Source of the DNA: Arsenophonus sp052174115
Lineage (GTDB): Bacteria > Pseudomonadota > Gammaproteobacteria > Enterobacterales > Enterobacteriaceae
DNA length: 64,000 bases
Assembly (NCBI GenBank): GCA_052174115.1
Contig: JBQMRX010000001.1
Location: forward strand, 806,001 to 870,000
Direction of reading: 5' to 3'
In this document: one piece after another, positions 52,439 to 62,820 of the stretch
Layout of the letters: each line of letters begins with the position of its first letter
How positions within the stretch are numbered: position 1 is the stretch's first letter
Translations under genes and position numbers: made by a program
The notes under the pieces: generated by a model
What the model saw: the letters and a program-made list of their open reading frames with translations, nothing else
Database searches by the model: none
Told to the model about the DNA's origin: nothing

Positions 52439-53893
52439 TTATATTTGTATAATTTTATTAAGTAATGGTGCTGTAAATAACATAATTAATGAAATAACTC
52501 CTGTTACTATACCTATTTTCATGAAAACGTCAGTATATATTTTTAATGATACTAAAGGGTTTAATAATTCACCTTGAGGTATTGCTGTCATAGAAGCAAT
52601 AAAACCAGCAATAAAAGCAGCGGCAGAACTAGTTAAAAACCATGAACCCATAATAAATCCCATTAAACGCTGAGGTATTAATTGTGCTATCATTGCTAAT
52701 CCTAAACCAGAAATCATTAATTCTCCAATACCCTGTAATGCATAATAAAATATTAACCAATTAACAGAAACAATACCTGTTTCATCAGAAAATTTAGCGC
52801 CTAATGGTAATACAAGAAATGCAATTGAACAAAATATCATTCCGATTGAAAATTTGTGAGGTATAGATAAATTATCACCCATTTTATTATATATTATTGC
52901 AAGAATAGGACTAGTAAGTATAATCCAAAATGGATTAAAAGCTTGATATTGTGCTGCCTCAAGATTTATACCAAAAATATTATGTTCCACATTATGTATA
53001 GCAAAAAAATTTAGTGATGTTGGCATTTGATTATATAGTACAAAAAATACAATTGCTTCTATCATTAAAATAAACGCTACAAACATTTTTCGACGAGCTA
53101 TACCTTTTAATTTAATAGTTTCTTTAATAAAAATAATTATAATAAAAAATGAAATAATTACTAAAGCAGCTTTTGCTACTTTCATATTATATAATAACCA
53201 GTTAGAAAATATAATTAGTATTAATATACCAATAATAGTAAATAAATATTTAGATAATTTTATCGATTGAAAATCAGGTTTAGAGCCATAGTTTTTAATC
53301 CAATTTTTGCATATTAAAAAGTTAATTAAAGTAATAATAAGACCAATTACACTTAATGAAAATGCAATACTCCAATTATAGTGCTTTGCTAACCAAGGCG
53401 TAGCTAACATAGAAAAAAATGAACCAATATTAACAGCCATATAGTACATTGTAAATGCGCCATCAAGACGTTGATCATTTTTATTATAACAAGTGGAAAG
53501 TAATGAAGATGGATTTGCCTTAAATAAACCATTACCAACTGCAACGGTTGCTAATCCAAAATATGTTAATAAAACATCATGATTAGAATAAGCAATAAAC
53601 GCATAACCAACAGTAAGTACGATAGTTCCTAGTATAATAACTCTTTTAGTACCTAAAATTTTATCACCTAACCATCCACCAATAGCAATAAAACTATAAA
53701 CTAATGAAGTAAAAGAAGAAAATAACATAAAAGATTGAACTTCTGACATTCCTAACATTTGAGTTAAATAAATCGTTAAAATACCTTGTAAACCACTAAA
53801 ACCAAATCTTTCCCATAGCTCAATTGAAAAAATAAGATAAAAAGAACGTGGTTGTTTGAAAGCATTTAAACTAATATTTTTAGTATTATTCAT
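52439..53893 (-). CDS. dtpA: Dipeptide/tripeptide:proton symporter (POT family)
   Basis: Imports di- and tripeptides with protons across the inner membrane. 484 aa, matching E. coli DtpA (500 aa) along its length, including the N-terminal SLNAFKQPRSFYLIFSIELWERFGF. The ExxER motif (ELWERF, 25-30) that couples proton and peptide is intact. GNGLFKANPSSLLSTCY and FTMYYMAVNIGSFFSM are strongly conserved. Twelve to fourteen hydrophobic segments. Stands alone between long gaps. It suggests that host peptides supply amino acids. Confidence 0.93.
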   Translation of the reverse strand: MNNTKNISLNAFKQPRSFYLIFSIELWERFGFSGLQGILTIYLTQMLGMSEVQSFMLFSSFTSLVYSFIAIGGWLGDKILGTKRVIILGTIVLTVGYAFIAYSNHDVLLTYFGLATVAVGNGLFKANPSSLLSTCYNKNDQRLDGAFTMYYMAVNIGSFFSMLATPWLAKHYNWSIAFSLSVIGLIITLINFLICKNWIKNYGSKPDFQSIKLSKYLFTIIGILILIIFSNWLLYNMKVAKAALVIISFFIIIIFIKETIKLKGIARRKMFVAFILMIEAIVFFVLYNQMPTSLNFFAIHNVEHNIFGINLEAAQYQAFNPFWIILTSPILAIIYNKMGDNLSIPHKFSIGMIFCSIAFLVLPLGAKFSDETGIVSVNWLIFYYALQGIGELMISGLGLAMIAQLIPQRLMGFIMGSWFLTSSAAAFIAGFIASMTAIPQGELLNPLVSLKIYTDVFMKIGIVTGVISLIMLFTAPLLNKIIQI

Positions 53894-55092
53894 TATGGAT
53901 ACAATTTACCTCTATATATCTGATATATTTATATATATAAACATTGATATATATTTTATAATTATAAATTAAAATATTAAATACAAGTTAAATAACTACA
54001 ATTAGAGATTAGTGATTACAGTTATAATTAGTTAATTATATTATAAACATATAATCTTTATTATTAATAATATGTTTATTATTTCAATATTTAATTTTGA
54101 CATAAAAAACATAAGTAAATAAAATATTATATGATTTTTATATATATAAAGAATAAAAATTAATTTATATAAAATATAAAAAATAAATATAATTTTAAAA
54201 AAATAATTATTAATTAATAACTTAATAGATTTAAAAAATTAATTTTATTAAATCTATTAATATTTAAAAAATTTTTTATTTTATTATTTTAATTAAAAAC
54301 ATATAAATAATTTTAATTAAAATATAATTTTTTATAATATTATTTATTTTATATTTTTATTATTTTTTATAATAAATTATTTTTAATTTTATTTAATTTA
54401 TTACTTATGATAATAAGTTATAATGTTTAATAATAAAAACATTTATTTATAAATTATTATAAATAAATATAATATAAAATATATATAAAATTTAAAAAAA
54501 TAATTTTTAATTTTTTAATTAAATATATTTACAGTTATTTTAATTACAAAATTATAGTTTAATTTTGTAATTTTATTTTAATTTAAAAAAAGTTTATCAT
54601 TAAGTATTTCTAATAAATTTAATTATATAATATAGATATTATCTTAAAAACATTAAAAATAAATTCTTTAAATTTTAAACTAAAAATCTATATTAAAATA
54701 ATAAATACTTATACATATTTTTAATATAGAGATACTAATATTTAATATGTATAATATTATTTAATAATTTAATTATTTCGTTAATTAATAACTAAATAAT
54801 TAATCAATTTAATAGTTAATTATGAATAAAAATATTATTAATTATTTTAGTAGTAATATATATAAATTTTTAAAATTCTTATTTTATATAATATTTTTAT
54901 AAAATACAAAAAATAAATTAATTATAAGAAGTGACTTAGAATATTTAGAAGTATATATATAAAAAATAATAAATTATATAAATTTATTAAATAATATAAT
55001 ATATTTACAATACTCATAACTATGATATTTTTATTTATTAATAAATAAAAATAAAATTAAGTTATTTAATATTAAAATATTATTTATAGTGC
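53894..55092. other. Gap between the two transporter genes
   Basis: No gene recognised. A perfect 13-bp-arm hairpin with G/C content lies at 54542-54572, and a 12-bp-arm one near 54222-54260. Otherwise nearly pure A/T. Confidence 0.5.
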
Positions 55093-56553
55093 TTAATTAT
55101 TAATTTTTTCTTTTATCCATAATTTTAAATTGTCTTTTTCCCAAATACCATTCTCTATTTCTTTTTTAAGATGAGGATAAGAATCTATATTAAATATTGG
55201 TAATTTACCACTTTTTCGTTGTTGATTATAATCTTTTGTAAGTTTAAATACAACATCTGAAAGCATTAATATTGCAATTAGATTTATTAATGCCATTAAT
55301 CCCATCGATATATCAGCTAACTTCCAAACTAATGGCATTTCTGCTATTGAACCAAAAATAATCATTCCTAAAGTAGCAAGTTTAAGAATATATAATCCAG
55401 TTGTATGGTTATTTTTTAAAAAAACCATATTACTTTCTGCGTAAGCATAATTTGCAATAATTGAAGTAAAAGCAAAGAAAAAAATAACTATTGCAATAAA
55501 AATTGCCCCATAATCACCAATAATTGAATAAAATGCTCGTTGTGTTAATTCAATTCCACTAACAGTACCTTTAACGCTATCTAATACACCAGAAGAAATT
55601 ATAATAATTGCTGTTGAACTACAAATTACTAATGTATCCATAAAAACACCTAGCATTTGTACATACCCTTGAGATGTTGGATGTGGCGGATAAGGTGTAG
55701 CCGCTGCTGCAGCATTTGGCGCTGAACCCATTCCTGCTTCATTTGAAAATAAACCTCGTTGTACTCCTTGTGTTATAGCTTGAGTAATACCATAACTAAC
55801 AACACCACTAATAACTTCTTGCAAACCAAAGGCATGTTTAATAATTAGCAAAAAAATATCTGGTAAACGTTCAATATTATTGCTAATTATCCAAAACGCT
55901 AATATTAAATAAGCAATTGCTATTATAGGAACAATAAATTCTGCTACTCGAGCAATTAAACGTAATTCACCAAAAATAATAATACCACAAATTATTGCAA
56001 GTACAATTCCTACGTAAATAGGATTAAAACCAAAAGCTACTGCTGTTGCTTGAGTAATTGAATTAGCTTGAACAGAATTAAATACTAAACCAAAAGTAAG
56101 AATAAGAAATATAGAAAAAAGTACTCCCATCCAACGCATTTTAAGACCTTTTTCCATATAATAGGCTGGACCTCCTCGATATTTTTTTTTATCATCTTTT
56201 GTTTTATATAATTGTGCTAATGTACTTTCTGCAAAAGAGGTTGCCATACCGATTAAAGCCACAAACCACATCCAAAAAATAGCACCAGGTCCCCCTGAAG
56301 TTAATGCAATCGCAACACCAGTAAGATTTCCACTTCCAACTCTTGCTGCCAGACTTGTGCATAAAGCTTGAAAAGAAGAAATACCAGAACTATCTGATTT
56401 ATTACTATTTTTCAATACAGTAAACATATGTCCAAAATGGCGAAATTGAAGAAAACCAGTGCCTAATGTAAAATATATACCAACTCCAAGTAATAAATAA
56501 ATTAATATACCATTCCAGAGAATTTTATTAAAACTGTCTATCAGTTCCGTCAA
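55093..56553 (-). CDS. Alanine/glycine:cation symporter family protein (AGCS)
   Basis: Sodium-coupled amino acid uptake, likely alanine or glycine. 486 aa, similar throughout to E. coli YaaJ (476 aa). Family markers: SFQALCTSLAARVGSGNLTGVA (about 58-79), GGPGAIFWMWFVALIGMATSFAES, RGGPAYYM, and SNEAGMGSAPNAAAAA (about 270-285). About ten membrane segments. The start is TTG, with AGGTG seven to ten bases before; the N-terminus then aligns with the family. The precise substrate is inferred. A possible attenuator lies upstream (56703-56756). Confidence 0.9.
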   Translation of the reverse strand: MTELIDSFNKILWNGILIYLLLGVGIYFTLGTGFLQFRHFGHMFTVLKNSNKSDSSGISSFQALCTSLAARVGSGNLTGVAIALTSGGPGAIFWMWFVALIGMATSFAESTLAQLYKTKDDKKKYRGGPAYYMEKGLKMRWMGVLFSIFLILTFGLVFNSVQANSITQATAVAFGFNPIYVGIVLAIICGIIIFGELRLIARVAEFIVPIIAIAYLILAFWIISNNIERLPDIFLLIIKHAFGLQEVISGVVSYGITQAITQGVQRGLFSNEAGMGSAPNAAAAATPYPPHPTSQGYVQMLGVFMDTLVICSSTAIIIISSGVLDSVKGTVSGIELTQRAFYSIIGDYGAIFIAIVIFFFAFTSIIANYAYAESNMVFLKNNHTTGLYILKLATLGMIIFGSIAEMPLVWKLADISMGLMALINLIAILMLSDVVFKLTKDYNQQRKSGKLPIFNIDSYPHLKKEIENGIWEKDNLKLWIKEKINN

Positions 56554-58509
56554 AATGTTTCACCTATTTATATTGTATAATTTATAATAAAAATTATTTA
56601 ATAAATTTAAATTATGTTATAATTAATATTAAAAATTTATTTTAAAAATTTCTTTATTTTTATAAAATTGATTTTTATATTAAAAATAATAACATTATAA
56701 TTTTACATAAACAGTAAAATTTTTTAAAATGTAACATAAACATTTTGTTTATGTAATCTTTTATTTTAAAAATGAGAAATATTATTATATAATTTTTACA
56801 AACAAAATATATCAATAAAAAAGTAAATGGTTATTAATTTTTAAATTTAAATGTAATATAGTTATTAATATTATATTATTATATATAATATTAATAACTA
56901 ATAATAATTATTATTTTTTTATATTTTTATATTTTAATTAATTTATTAAACTTTAATTAAATATTTTATTTTACAGTAATAAAAATATTTAATATTTAAT
57001 ACAATAAAATTATAAATTATATTTATATATTAAAAGATTATTAAAATATATAATTAAATTTATTATTTATTTAAAATATTATTAATTATCATAAGTGGAT
57101 ATTTAAGACAATTTGATTTAGAAATAAATATAATACTAATAATCTATATTTTTAATAAAAATATAATTAATAATTTAAAATATATTTAATTTATATTTTA
57201 AATTAAAATATAAATAAATATTATAGTTAAAGTTTTTAACTAAAAATACAAATTGTTTTAATTTAAATATATTTCATCTCTTAATTTAATCATTTAAATA
57301 AAATTAATAATAAATGTTTAAATTATTATTTAAAATTCAAATAATAAATTTATTTTATTTATAAATTTTGTTTCATTTTTTTAAAATTTTAAAGTTAAAT
57401 TTATAATTTTTCTAATTGACATTTAAACAAAGATAATATTATTTATTTGTAAATAATAATTTGATAAATATAATAAAGTTTAAAATTATGATTGTTAATA
57501 ACAATGTCTTTGTATAATTAATATATATTTTATTAAATAAATTATTATTTTAATATGAAAATTATAAATAATCTTATGTATTTTTATTTTATGTTATTGA
57601 ATATATAAGTTACTTTAATATCAATTTATTATAATTTTTTTTTATAAAAATATCTTAAGTTTTATTTATTTTTATATTTTTATTTTTTTGATTATATTTT
57701 AATTTAGTTATTAAAAATAAATAAAATGTATTTAAAATACTATCAAAATAATTTTAATATCAAAATTATTTTTAAAATATCTTGCTTTATTTTAATTACT
57801 TTATTTATTATTAATTAAATAATTTTAATTATTTATATTAAATTATTTAATTAATAATATTATATCACAATATTTTATATTATGTTATTTACAACAATAA
57901 AACTTATATATAATACGAAATTTGTAATTAATAATAAAAATTTTTAATTTTATAGATATTAGTTAAATTATAAAAATATTTTAATATTTTAAAAAAAATA
58001 ATTAAAAATAAAGTAAAAGATTTTTTAAATAAAAATAATTTTTCAATAAAAAATAATAAATGATAAGATAAATATATAGATATTAATTAATCGAATATTA
58101 AAAAATAAATAGATAAAAATTAAAATTTAAACAAATTAAAATTTTTTTATTAATTAAATTGAAGTAAAATTATATCTAATTATTCATAACATCAATAAAT
58201 TAATTATATTTTAGCAATGTAATTACAATTATTAATAATTATAATTATTTAAATTATAATTTGTATACTTTTAATAATTAAATTTATATTTTATTTAATG
58301 TAATATAATTAGATATATTTAAAATATAGTTTAATATTTTAAAAAAAATAATATAAATTAATAAAATATGAATTTATTCTATAAATATTACTATATTCAA
58401 AATAAAATAAAAAATTTTTATTTGATAGTTAACTTAACAGTAACTAATTAATAAAATTATATAACTAAATCTACTAATTTACTTAATAACAAAGTATTTT
58501 ATAATTATA
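56554..58509. other. 2-kb gap between the AGCS gene and lpxL
   Basis: No gene recognised. Contains the three-arm repeat at 56703-56756 close to the AGCS gene. The rest is nearly pure A/T with many short inverted repeats that could be chance. Confidence 0.5.
56703..56756 (-). promoter_or_regulatory. Candidate alternative-hairpin leader of the AGCS gene
   Basis: On the minus strand arm A TTACATAAAC (56756-56747) can pair with arm B GTTTATGT (56741-56734) or with arm C GTTTATGTAA (56712-56703). The A-C pairing is longer, the A-B pairing is nearer, and the two exclude each other. The element lies 150 bp before the TTG start. This looks like an attenuator or riboswitch-like switch, but no known class is recognised and chance is possible. 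Confidence 0.35.
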
Positions 58510-59454
58510 TTAATCATGTATATTATCAAGATCTCCATAAAGTGATGGCATACCACTAGGCCTGGTTTTAAATCGGCGATGTAACCACATATATTGATCA
58601 GGTGCTTGCATAATTTTTTTTTCAATTAATTTATTCATAAAAATAGCAGTAGATATTTCATCTTGCTGTAAAAAATTAATTATTGCTGGTTGAATAAGTA
58701 ATTCATAACCTTTAGCTTTAGTTAACCGTCTAGGCGTAAATGGTATCATAGCTGGATCTGCTAGTTTAGCTATAATATGCGTACCTATGGTAGTAGCTGT
58801 ATATTTGACTGCAAAAAAAGGAACAAAAACACTTTTTTTTGGACCATAATCATGATCTGGTGCATACCATAAAATTTCTCCTTGTTTAAGATTACGCACA
58901 ATACCTTTTACATCTTTTCGATCAAGTAAAAATTTATTTGAACGTAATCGTCCGCGAGTTTGCACCCAATTTATTACTGGATTGTTATTTGGCCGATAAA
59001 CACCAATTCCAGGATTTAATATACCAAAAATACGAGCACCTAATTCAAGTGTTAAAAAATGAACTCCTACTACGATGATTCCTTTTCTTTTTAATTGAAT
59101 TTTTTCAATATTATTTTGTCCTTTAATAGTAAACCATCGTTGTACTCGTCTATCAGACCAGTACCAAGCCATACCAGTTTCAAATAATCCCATGCCTACT
59201 GATTCAAAATTTTTATTGATCATTTTTTGATATTGTTGTTCCTTCATATAAGGAAAACAAAGTTTTAAATTACGTTTTGCAATTTGCAGACGTTTTTTTA
59301 AAAAAAATTTTGATAATCGTCCGAGTCGAGTTCCTAACCAATAAATAATAGGATAAGGTAATAAAACTAATAAATAAAGAAGAGAAATTCCTAACCATGT
59401 TATCCAATATTTAGGATATAAATATGAAATTTTAAAAGGAGATACTTTTATCAT
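58510..59454 (-). CDS. lpxL: Lipid A lauroyl acyltransferase
   Basis: Adds the secondary laurate to Kdo2-lipid IVA on the inner membrane. 314 aa (306 in E. coli LpxL/HtrB). One N-terminal membrane helix (about 17-40), the catalytic HFLTLE (His132 to Glu137), then GVYRPNNNPVINW, RGRLRSNKFLLDRKDVKG and WYAPDHDYGPKKSVFVPFF. The C-terminus HRRFKTRPSGMPSLY is that of LpxL rather than LpxM. So late acylation of lipid A seems kept, implying Kdo transferase elsewhere. Confidence 0.94.
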   Translation of the reverse strand: MIKVSPFKISYLYPKYWITWLGISLLYLLVLLPYPIIYWLGTRLGRLSKFFLKKRLQIAKRNLKLCFPYMKEQQYQKMINKNFESVGMGLFETGMAWYWSDRRVQRWFTIKGQNNIEKIQLKRKGIIVVGVHFLTLELGARIFGILNPGIGVYRPNNNPVINWVQTRGRLRSNKFLLDRKDVKGIVRNLKQGEILWYAPDHDYGPKKSVFVPFFAVKYTATTIGTHIIAKLADPAMIPFTPRRLTKAKGYELLIQPAIINFLQQDEISTAIFMNKLIEKKIMQAPDQYMWLHRRFKTRPSGMPSLYGDLDNIHD

Positions 59455-60242
59455 TTACCTTCTCTTTAATGGAAAATTAATATATTTTATTTTGACATTT
59501 TTTTAGTAAATTTAAAACTTTATTTATATATTTAATCATTATTAAATTTTTATTTTTTTGTTTATTTTAAAAAAATATTATCAATTTTTTTATTTTTTAA
59601 AACTATCATTATTTTATATTATGTTTTTAACATTTAGTTGTAAGTTTATTAAAACTAATATATAGATGTATTTTATTAATAAAATACTCATATATAAAAT
59701 AAAAAATAAATATTTTACTAATTAGTATTTATTATTTTTATTAAAAATAAATAAAAAATTTTCTATGAATAAATAATTACATAATTATTTATTATCTAAT
59801 ATAAAGTTATTTTAATATATTAGAACAACTTTATATAATATAGAATATTTATTTTTTAGTAATATTTATTAATTTTGTTTGTATAAAAAATTTATCTAAA
59901 ATAAACAGGTATTATATTTTTTAATAAATATTAATACAGTTAAATAACATTTGATAAAATTTTATTAATATGATTAATAAAATAATTATTTTTATTTTTA
60001 TTAAAAGACATTATATATTAATAAATTATATAAAATATTAATGAAATTATATAAAGATATAAATTTTGTATAATTAATATTTGTATTAACAAGTTTAATT
60101 TTTTATAAATTTATATTTATAATATAATATAAATAAAATAATTTATAATTTTATATTAATTAAGATTATAACATAATATAAAAATATATAATAATTAACA
60201 TATTAATAATAAACTATTAATATTATTATTTTATAATAGTAG
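59455..60242. other. Gap between lpxL and pyrC
   Basis: Nearly pure A/T, no gene recognised. No clear terminator for pyrC found. Confidence 0.5.
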
Positions 60243-61292
60243 CTATATAATATTAATTTCCCAATTAGAATCTTCATTTGCTAAAAAAGGAATTAAATTA
60301 ATTTCATCTTTAGAAATTTTATCAACAATAATATTTTTTTTACGCTTAAGTTCAATAAATTCATTATTAACAAGTAAGCCATAAAATTTAGCACCATTTA
60401 ACGAACAGAATGCTTCAAAATTTTCCATTGCATTCATCTGATCAAAAACAGTTGCATAAGCTGCAAGAGCACTAGGTGCATTAAAAACACCAGCACAGCC
60501 AAAAGTTGTTTCTTTTTTATTTTGTATATGAGGTGCAGTATCTGTACCAAGAAAAAAACGTTGGCAACCTGTTGTTATTACTTTTCGTAATGATTTTTGA
60601 TGGATATCACGCTTTAAAATAGGTAAACAATATAAGTGAGGTTTAATACCATTAACTAACATGTGATTTCTATTAAACATTAAATGTTGTGGTGTAATAG
60701 TAGCAGCTAAATTTTCATCACCAGTGAGTATGAATTGAACAGCCTCTTTAGTAGTAATGTGTTCAAAAACTATTTTTAAAATAGGAAAATTTTTTCTAAT
60801 AGGTATCATGATTTCATCAATAAAATAAGCTTCACGATCAAAAATATCAATGTCATTTTTTGTAACTTCGCCATGAACTAATAATGGCATACCTATTTTT
60901 TCCATTCTAGCAAAAACTGGATAAATATTTGTTATTTTTGATACTCCATAAGTAGAATTAATTGTTGTGTTAACTGGATAAAGTTTACAAGCAATAAATA
61001 CACCTTGATTAAAGCCGTTTTCTATTATTTTAATATCAGTTTCATCTGTTAGATAACAGGTCATTAATGGTTTAAATGAATGCTCTTCTGGGATTGCATT
61101 ATAAATTCTTTTTCTATAAGATTTTGCTTGATTAATATTAAATATTGGTGGCATCAAGTTTGGCATAACAATAGCACGCCCAAAAAATTGGCTAGTATAA
61201 GGTACAACAAGTTTTAATATATTATTATCTCTAAAATGAACATGTAAATCATCTGGACGACGAATTTTAATAGTTGTTATAATTTTTGTCAT
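60243..61292 (-). CDS. pyrC: Dihydroorotase
   Basis: Third step of pyrimidine synthesis, cyclising carbamoyl aspartate to dihydroorotate. Class II enzyme of 349 aa (348 in E. coli). Zinc ligands: His17 and His19 in LHVHFRD, the carboxylated Lys103 in CKLYP, His in LVHGE-type and FEHITTKEA, and Asp in GTDTAPH. ITPQHLMFNRNHM is also conserved. Carries its own gap on both sides, so it is probably monocistronic. Confidence 0.96.
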   Translation of the reverse strand: MTKIITTIKIRRPDDLHVHFRDNNILKLVVPYTSQFFGRAIVMPNLMPPIFNINQAKSYRKRIYNAIPEEHSFKPLMTCYLTDETDIKIIENGFNQGVFIACKLYPVNTTINSTYGVSKITNIYPVFARMEKIGMPLLVHGEVTKNDIDIFDREAYFIDEIMIPIRKNFPILKIVFEHITTKEAVQFILTGDENLAATITPQHLMFNRNHMLVNGIKPHLYCLPILKRDIHQKSLRKVITTGCQRFFLGTDTAPHIQNKKETTFGCAGVFNAPSALAAYATVFDQMNAMENFEAFCSLNGAKFYGLLVNNEFIELKRKKNIIVDKISKDEINLIPFLANEDSNWEINII

Positions 61293-61559
61293 AAAATTAA
61301 AATTCGCCCAATTTTAAAATAAATAATGAAAAAATAAGTTATAATTAATAATTAGATAAAATTAATAAAATAAAAAAACAACAAATAATTATTATAAATA
61401 ATATTTTTTAATTTAGAATTTTCCATAAATACATTAAAATTATAATAAAATATAAGTTAAAAATTTTATTTTTTATTTTTTTTAAATAATCATATGTAAA
61501 TTAATAAAATATCATTTTTAGTTAAAAATATCAAAAATAAAACCTTATTTTTGATAATT

Positions 61560-61635
61560 TGGCTCCTCCAACTGGTCTTGAACCAGTGACATACGGATTA
61601 ACAGTCCGCCGTTCTACCAACTGAACTATGGAGGA
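61560..61635 (-). tRNA. tRNA-Asn (GUU)
   Basis: 76 nt including an encoded CCA (61560-61562). Acceptor UCCUCCA with UGGAGGA and discriminator G, anticodon GUU in CUGUUAAUC, D loop AGUUCAGUUGGUAGAAC, T loop GGUUCAAGACC. Very close to E. coli tRNA-Asn. Stands alone, about 270 bp after pyrC. Confidence 0.97.
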
Positions 61636-62328
61636 ATTTAGATAGTTAAATTAATTAAATATTAAAGATTTTACAAGTAAATGTCAATGTTAATATTATA
61701 AATAATTTTTTATTTATAATATTTTAATAATATTGAATTAAAAGTGCTATATTTATTTAATAAAATGATTATATTATTGAAATAATATGTTAAAAATAAT
61801 ATTTTCTATTAAAAATTGTTTAACTTGATTTAATTTTATTATTGATAATTTAGTTAATTAATATTTTCTTAATACTAAATATTTATGATTTGTTAAATAA
61901 AAATATAATATAATAAATCTTACTCACTAGTAAAAAATAATGATTTTTTATTTTTATAAAATTTATAAAAAACTAATAATAAAACATATATTTAGATATA
62001 ATTTATTATTTTGTTTTTTTAATTTTTTCTCAAAAAATTTTTATGGTTACTTTTGTATTTATCATTTTAAGTTATTTATTTTAATTAATTAGATTTATAG
62101 ATAAATATAATTTTAAAATTAGTAATTAAATGACTTAAGTTATTAAAATAATAAAATTTTATTTAAATAAAATTTTATTGATAATTAATTATCTTAAATA
62201 TGAAATATAAAATATGAAACATGATGTATCATATTTATGAATTTATTTAAATTATTTTTTATTTTTTATTAATTAATTTAGTCAAAAAATTTTTTAAAAT
62301 TTTTTTTAAACAAAAGCATATAAAAGTA
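61636..62328. other. Gap between tRNA-Asn and the csp promoter
   Basis: AT-rich, no gene recognised on either strand. The tRNA-Asn promoter must lie at the left end. Confidence 0.5.
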
Positions 62329-62357
62329 TTGATATTATTAACTACTCATGCGTTAAT
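62329..62357 (+). promoter_or_regulatory. Predicted csp promoter
   Basis: TTGATA (62329-62334), a 17-bp spacer and TGC-GTTAAT (extended -10 at 62352-62357). Transcription would start near 62364 and give a leader of about 177 nt, as long as the structured leaders of cold-shock genes. Hexamers are imperfect, so this is a moderate call. Confidence 0.5.
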
Positions 62358-62540
62358 AGAATAAGCCTAATAAACAAATCTATTTTATTTATGACATTTT
62401 AGTTAATTCGTTACAAGTAATACTATCTTTGATAGTCTTTTGATTGTTTTTACTGAGTGATTCTATAATTTAATAGTGAAATAGGCTTTTATATATCTGT
62501 CGAACGCGGCAATGTTTATTTGTTATATAGGAAAAGGCAT

Positions 62541-62753
62541 ATGTCTGACAAAATAAAGGGTCAAGTGAAGTGGTTTAATGAATCTAAAGGCTTTGGTTTC
62601 ATCACTCCTTCTGATGGTAGCAAAGATGTATTCGTTCACTTCTCTGCCATTCAAGGAAATGGATTTAAAACCCTGGCTGAAGGGCAAAATGTAGAATTCA
62701 CTATTGAAGATGGTTCGAAAGGCCCAGCTGCAGCGAATGTAATAGCTCTTTAA
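62541..62753 (+). CDS. cspE: Cold-shock-like protein CspC/CspE
   Basis: Single-stranded nucleic acid chaperone and antiterminator. 70 aa, one OB fold. RNP1 KGFGFITP and RNP2 VFVHFSAI are intact. Residues at the CspC/CspE diagnostic positions are mixed: Gln in IKGQVKW, Gly in IQGNG and Asn in EGQNV point to CspC, the AANVIAL end points to CspE. I use cspE with that caution. ATG at 62541 has AAGG six bases upstream and fits the family start. A TTG seven codons earlier is in frame but would add a non-family extension. The gene is clearly richer in G/C than all its neighbours, as expected for a highly expressed, strongly constrained gene. Confidence 0.92.
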   Translation: MSDKIKGQVKWFNESKGFGFITPSDGSKDVFVHFSAIQGNGFKTLAEGQNVEFTIEDGSKGPAAANVIAL

Positions 62754-62776
62754 ATTAGTTAAATAAATGGATTTTT

Positions 62777-62820
62777 TGAAGCCTGTCTCACAAAGAAGTG
62801 ACAGGTCTTCTTTATTTTTT
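62777..62820 (+). terminator. csp terminator
   Basis: GAAG-CCTGTC and GACAGG-CTTC form a long stem with one bulge and a loop of about 12 nt, part of which pairs again (CAC/GTG), followed by TTTATTTTTT. A strong intrinsic terminator 24 bp after the stop. Confidence 0.9.

Noticed and set aside
62520..62540. Longer cold-shock protein starting at TTG 62520
   Set aside because: Would add seven residues foreign to the family and would remove the good AAGG-ATG arrangement at 62541.
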